Assembly (NCBI GenBank): GCA_016705325.1
Contig: JADIYJ010000027.1
Location: forward strand, 62,001-126,000
Reading direction: 5' to 3'
Source of the DNA: Pseudomonadota bacterium
GTDB lineage: Bacteria > Pseudomonadota > Gammaproteobacteria > Steroidobacterales > Steroidobacteraceae
Length of the DNA stretch: 64,000 nt
Translations under genes and position numbers: made by a program
In this document: positions 60,480-64,000 of the stretch, in pieces
How positions within the stretch are numbered: position 1 is the first letter of the stretch
How the letters are laid out: every line of letters begins with the position of its first letter
The notes under the pieces: model-generated
Told to the model about the DNA's origin: nothing
Seen by the model: only the letters and a program-made list of their open reading frames with translations
The model's database searches: none

Positions 60480-61573
60480 GCGGCAGGAGGCCGCGGATTC
60501 CAGGCGCGGTCGCGGACGATTTCGATGCGGCTCGAGCCGGGCAGGGCCTCGACGAAGCCGCTGCCCATGATCTGCGACGGCGTGCGGTGACCGGACTCGA
60601 CAGGTTTGCCGTCGAGCAGGTGCTGGACAATCGCGAGCGAAGCGTGCACCGTGACCTCGTAACCATTGGCAACGCGTACCCGTGCCGTCACCCGCTCGCC
60701 GCTCGGCGCCTGGGCTTCGCCCCACACCAGCATCGTACTCACCGCACGGGCAGCCGCGTCGGGCCCCGCAGGACCCGTCGCCACCATGCGCTTCAGCGCT
60801 CCCTGCAGCGGAGCGAACCGCAGCAGCCGGCCAAACGTGTTCAGCCGCCTCAGCCTGGCGATACCGGTGACGGGCATCGCCATGTAGCACTCGACGTTGC
60901 CGATACCGGTCGTCCAGTAGGCAGTGCTCACGTCGCCCCACGGAATCGTCACCGCCGTGAGCGGGCCTTCGCCGAAATCGATGTTGCGCTCACGGAAGGC
61001 GTGAGCGACTGGCGTGATGCGCCCTGCGCTGCGGATGCGACCCCCGCGCGCAAGGTTTTCGATGCTGGTCTTGAGCGTGCCTCGACTGGGCCGGCCGCGC
61101 GCCGCGAAACCCAGCGCCAGGTAGGTCGCGTCGGGCAGCTCCTGGTGCAGACGCGCGGCAACGCAATCGGTCGGAACCACGTCAAAGCCCGTGGCCGGGC
61201 ACAACACGACGCCCGCCTGGCCGGCCGCCGGGCCACTCTGATGCACGGCCTCGAGCACATCGATCTCGCCAGTGATGTCGAGGTAGTGACTGCGCTGCCG
61301 GAGGCACGCGGCGACCATCGGCGCCGACGTCGCCGAAAAAGGACCTGCGCAGTGCAGCGTCACGGCAGCGCCCTGCAGCGCGCGATCGAGCGCGCCGGCA
61401 TCGTCGAGCGACGCGATGCGATACTCGCAACCGAGTTCCTGCGCCAATGCGGCAATCGCCGCCTCGTTGCGGCCGGCCAGCACGGGCTGGAGTCCGCGGC
61501 GAACCGCTTCGCGTGCGATCAGATCGCCCGTGTATCCCGTGGCGCCGTAGATGACCAGCCGCGCTGCGCTCAT
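60476..61573 (-). CDS. Saccharopine dehydrogenase-like oxidoreductase (trans-acting enoyl reductase type)
   Basis: 365 residues from ATG 61573. NAD(P)-binding LVIYGATGYTGDLIAREAVR, then TLHCAGPFSATSAPMVAACL, HYLDITGEIDVLEAV, CPATGFDVVPTDCVAARLHQ, the pattern of the saccharopine dehydrogenase/trans-acting enoyl reductase group. Substrate not defined. Overlaps its upstream and downstream neighbours by 4 bp each. Confidence 0.88.
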   Translation of the reverse strand: MSAARLVIYGATGYTGDLIAREAVRRGLQPVLAGRNEAAIAALAQELGCEYRIASLDDAGALDRALQGAAVTLHCAGPFSATSAPMVAACLRQRSHYLDITGEIDVLEAVHQSGPAAGQAGVVLCPATGFDVVPTDCVAARLHQELPDATYLALGFAARGRPSRGTLKTSIENLARGGRIRSAGRITPVAHAFRERNIDFGEGPLTAVTIPWGDVSTAYWTTGIGNVECYMAMPVTGIARLRRLNTFGRLLRFAPLQGALKRMVATGPAGPDAAARAVSTMLVWGEAQAPSGERVTARVRVANGYEVTVHASLAIVQHLLDGKPVESGHRTPSQIMGSGFVEALPGSSRIEIVRDRAWNPRPPAA

Positions 61574-63066
61574 GAGGCAGGCAGGACGTGGAATTCGACT
61601 CGATTGTTCTGGGCCGCGACCGTGTTCCAGCTGCCGGCCGTGGATTTTTCTTCCTGCTCGGGATACGCGACGGGCTGGCTGCGCCCGCCATTGACGACTT
61701 CGATCTGGATGTCGCCACCGGTGCGGCGGCGCAGGGTCGCAACGAAATTGGCGAAGTCGACTGACTGCCGCTGCGCCACCGACAGCGAATCGTCGAAGGG
61801 ATTGCCCACCAGGTCGCACTTGGTTGCTGGCAGGTTGACGTCAGCCGGGGAGAAGCCCTCGTTCGCATTGCCGCCAAGGCAGAAATCGCCGACGTAGGAC
61901 TCGACACGGATGCGGCCCTTGAACTGCTGCGTTTCGAGCATCGAGGCCAGTGCCCGCAGCCGCTCGAGGCGACTGCCCGCCAGCGGGGCCTCGCCGTAAG
62001 GGACGTACTCGGTCGCGATCGGGCCAGCGGCCGATCCACCGACGCCTCCGCCCGCCGACGGCGCCGCCAGTGGGGCGTTGCTCGCAACGGTGGCGCTTGC
62101 CGCGGCGGCCGCGATCATCGCCGCCGCTTTCGCCCGTTCGACCGCGGCCTTCGAGTCCGCGAGTTCACGCGCGAGGAACGCGCTGGACACGTTCGCCTGC
62201 CACGCCACGTAGCCGAGCACCGCAGCGGGTATTGCCGCGAATACGGCGGTGAGCACGACTGGCCACCACTGGCGGCGCGGTGACTGCGGCGTAAACGATT
62301 CGAAAGCGGGCGCCGTCGGGATCTTGCCGATGCTCTCCTTCATCTCGCTGGTCAGCCGGCGCGCGAATGCCTCGAACGTGGCGAGCAGGAACCGGCGCTG
62401 CTCGGTCAGCTGTTCCCGCACCAGATGCTGGATGGAGTTGCGCAGACCCGCCTGCAGTTCGGACGCAAGCCCCGGCGTGAGGGCGATCGAAGCTGGCGAA
62501 GGAGCCAGCGGCGCCGCCGTCAGCACGGGCCGGGTCGCCGTGGTCGACAGCGCATCGACCGCCTGGAGGTCGTCAGGGTTCGCAGCCGCCAGCGCGGCGG
62601 CCATCGCCGCTTCATCGGGCGACCTCTCGGCCGCCATCGCCGCCGCCGCCGCCGGCCCCGGGAACAGTGCCTGGCGTTGGGTCCGCCGATCCGGCAGCAG
62701 GTGGAGCTGGTACAGAATCCGTGACACGTCGACCGGCCGCACCGTCTTCGGCAGCACGCCGACTGCGCCGAGGGCACGCGCCTGGCTGACGTACAGTTCG
62801 CCTTCCTGCGAGGTGTACATCATGAGCGGGATCGTCGCGGTCAGCGGGTCGGCCTTGATGGTCTGCACGGCCTGGAAACCATCCATGCCCGGCATCAGGT
62901 GATCCATGAAGATGACGTCGGGCCGGCTCCGCTGCAGGTATTCGAGCGCCTGCTCGGCTGACTCGGCCGTATCCACGGTCAAGCCCTGCTGTTCGAGCAT
63001 CCGGCTCAGGATGACTCTGGCCGATCGTGAATCGTCCACGATCAGGGCGCGCTTGCCCGTCGTCAT
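61570..63066 (-). CDS. Receiver-domain protein with membrane anchor and exported C-terminal domain
   Basis: 498 residues from ATG 63066. Residues 1-120 form a CheY-like receiver: ALIVDDSRSARVILSRMLEQ, phospho-acceptor Asp in DVIFMDHLMPGMDGFQ, MMYTSQEGELY (Thr/Ser) and GVLPKTVRPVDVSRI (Lys). An Ala-rich linker leads to one membrane helix (WWPVVLTAVFAAIPAAVLGY, about residue 270), a helical stalk, an Ala/Gly-rich spacer and a C-terminal domain ending SVAQRQSVDFANFVATLRRR to NNRVEFHVLPAS, OmpA-like in outline. No kinase or DNA-binding domain. Confidence 0.82.
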   Translation of the reverse strand: MTTGKRALIVDDSRSARVILSRMLEQQGLTVDTAESAEQALEYLQRSRPDVIFMDHLMPGMDGFQAVQTIKADPLTATIPLMMYTSQEGELYVSQARALGAVGVLPKTVRPVDVSRILYQLHLLPDRRTQRQALFPGPAAAAAMAAERSPDEAAMAAALAAANPDDLQAVDALSTTATRPVLTAAPLAPSPASIALTPGLASELQAGLRNSIQHLVREQLTEQRRFLLATFEAFARRLTSEMKESIGKIPTAPAFESFTPQSPRRQWWPVVLTAVFAAIPAAVLGYVAWQANVSSAFLARELADSKAAVERAKAAAMIAAAAASATVASNAPLAAPSAGGGVGGSAAGPIATEYVPYGEAPLAGSRLERLRALASMLETQQFKGRIRVESYVGDFCLGGNANEGFSPADVNLPATKCDLVGNPFDDSLSVAQRQSVDFANFVATLRRRTGGDIQIEVVNGGRSQPVAYPEQEEKSTAGSWNTVAAQNNRVEFHVLPAS

Positions 63067-63233
63067 GTAGTCCCTGGGTCCTTCTGGAGGCACCTGACAG
63101 GTGCCGCGTGTACCGGCTTTCTACCTTGAAAGAGGCGCAAAGCCAATCCCGGCAAGTGGAAGTGGTGCCGCTTGACTCCGGGCGTATGCTCTGCCCACCG
63201 ACTGAGTCAAATAAGCAACGGAGGCATCCCAAC

Positions 63234-64000
63234 ATGCCCTACACAACCCAGGACATTCGCAATATCGCCCTCGTGGGCCAAGCCGGCGCGGGCAAGACGC
63301 TGCTGGCCGAAGCCTTGCTCGCGCAGTCCGGTGCAATCCGGTCCAAGGGGTCGCTCGCCCGTGGCACCACGGTCTGCGACTTCGATCCGCAGGAGAAAGC
63401 CCTGCTCCACTCCCTTGACGCCGCCATCTGCGGTTTCGAGACGCAGGGCCGTCGCGTCAACATGATCGACACCCCGGGATATCCCGACTTTCTCGGCCGC
63501 ACGCTGAGCGCGCTCGAGGCGGTCGAGGCGGCGGTGATCGTCGTGAGCGCCGTCAACGGTATCGAGCCGATGACCCAGCGCATGATGGATTTCGCCAGGA
63601 CGAGGGGCCTGTGCCGGCTCGTCGTCGTCAACAAGATCGACGCGCGCGACGCGCGCACCGAACAGGTGCTGCTGGAACTGCGCGAAGCTTTCGGCAAGAG
63701 CTGCCTGCCGCTCAACCTGCCGGCAGAAGGCGGCGCGTCGGTCGTTGATTGCTTCTTCCAGTCGCAGGGCAAGGCGACTGACTTCTCGTCGGTCGCTGCC
63801 GCGCACACCGAGATCATCGACCAGGTGGTCGAAGTCGACGAAAAACTGATGGCGCTCTACCTGGAGCAGGGCGAGGAGCTGCTGAATCCCGAGCAACTGC
63901 ACGACCCGTTCGAGCAGGCGCTGCGTGAGGACCACCTGATTCCGATCTGCTTCTGCTCCGCCGAGACCGGCGCAGGCATCCCCGAGCTGCTGGCCGTGCT
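63234..64000 (+). CDS. Elongation factor G paralogue (FusA2-like), 3' end outside window
   Basis: The first 255 residues of a translational GTPase. G1 IALVGQAGAGKTLLAEALLA, then a switch region with GTTVCDFDPQEKALLHSLDA, G3 MIDTPGYPDFLGRTLSALEA and G4 VVVNKIDARDARTEQ. G1 deviates from the canonical GHVDAGKTT of EF-G, and switch I is EF-G2/FusA-like-group type. Such paralogues act in recycling or have unknown roles and are usually unlinked to rpsL-rpsG, as here. Ribosome site CGGAGG upstream. Confidence 0.88.
   Translation, partial: MPYTTQDIRNIALVGQAGAGKTLLAEALLAQSGAIRSKGSLARGTTVCDFDPQEKALLHSLDAAICGFETQGRRVNMIDTPGYPDFLGRTLSALEAVEAAVIVVSAVNGIEPMTQRMMDFARTRGLCRLVVVNKIDARDARTEQVLLELREAFGKSCLPLNLPAEGGASVVDCFFQSQGKATDFSSVAAAHTEIIDQVVEVDEKLMALYLEQGEELLNPEQLHDPFEQALREDHLIPICFCSAETGAGIPELLAV

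Overview
The window is high-GC chromosomal DNA of a gammaproteobacterium. The evidence is the conserved blocks dut-coaBC, mutM-rpmG-rpmB-radC, coaD-rsmD and ftsY-ftsE-ftsX-rpoH, plus AmpG, MltF, TrmB, PyrE and XthA homologues. The mix of families (Pla-1/cef-type lipase, YcaQ, periplasmic chorismate mutase) fits a Xanthomonadales/Nevskiales/Steroidobacter-like lineage, but the lineage is an inference.

Region 1 (1-4,300): a CPA2 cation/proton antiporter running off the left edge, a broken universal stress protein, and a pile-up of toxin-antitoxin loci: one intact HigB/HigA-type pair flanked by two wrecked higBA loci. Region 2 (4,353-11,842): an island of about 7.5 kb in the 3' end of tRNA-Gly(CCC). 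It is bounded by exact 26-bp copies of the tRNA 3' end, and a third copy at 3,555 suggests tandem integration. Cargo is a flavin disulfide reductase with two YeeE/YedE membrane proteins, a broken methyltransferase, an RloA/RloB (AbiL-like) defence pair, a hypothetical, an excisionase-like gene and a truncated integrase.

Region 3 (12,000-31,000): bacteriohemerythrin, MltF, a lipoprotein/ExoD pair, a LysR regulator divergent from a glutathione S-transferase gene split by an IS66-type element (8-bp target duplication, DNA methylase passenger), a DOPA-dioxygenase-type enzyme, an artefact-like poly-G tract, RhlE, an M20 peptidase, a secreted chorismate mutase/cyclohexadienyl dehydratase fusion, YcaQ, a flavoprotein, an HdeD-like protein and TrmB. 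Region 4 (31,000-42,200): MarC, a Rieske protein, AmpG, XthA, PyrE, a DUF4124-like protein, then dut, coaBC, mutM, rpmG, rpmB, radC, coaD and rsmD. Region 5 (42,200-50,100): a surface lipase lipoprotein and an ISL3-type element between rsmD and ftsY, then ftsYEX-rpoH with a CIRCE-like operator before rpoH. Region 6 (50,100-64,000): a DUF2905-like gene, VapBC, a phasin-like protein, an OmpA-type lipoprotein, an acyl-CoA dehydrogenase, a potassium channel, a UgpQ/glycerol kinase-like pair, a three-gene overlapping operon headed by an unusual receiver-membrane protein, and an EF-G paralogue running off the right edge.

Two things cut across the window. First, several gene ends carry large inverted repeats whose arms are built of 8-9 bp purine-rich units (31.2, 36.6 and 48.9 kb; a relative at 40.05 kb). 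They fill convergent or post-operon gaps and look like length-variable bidirectional terminators. Second, many frames break by a single base, often in short G/C runs, so some apparent pseudogenes may be sequencing errors.
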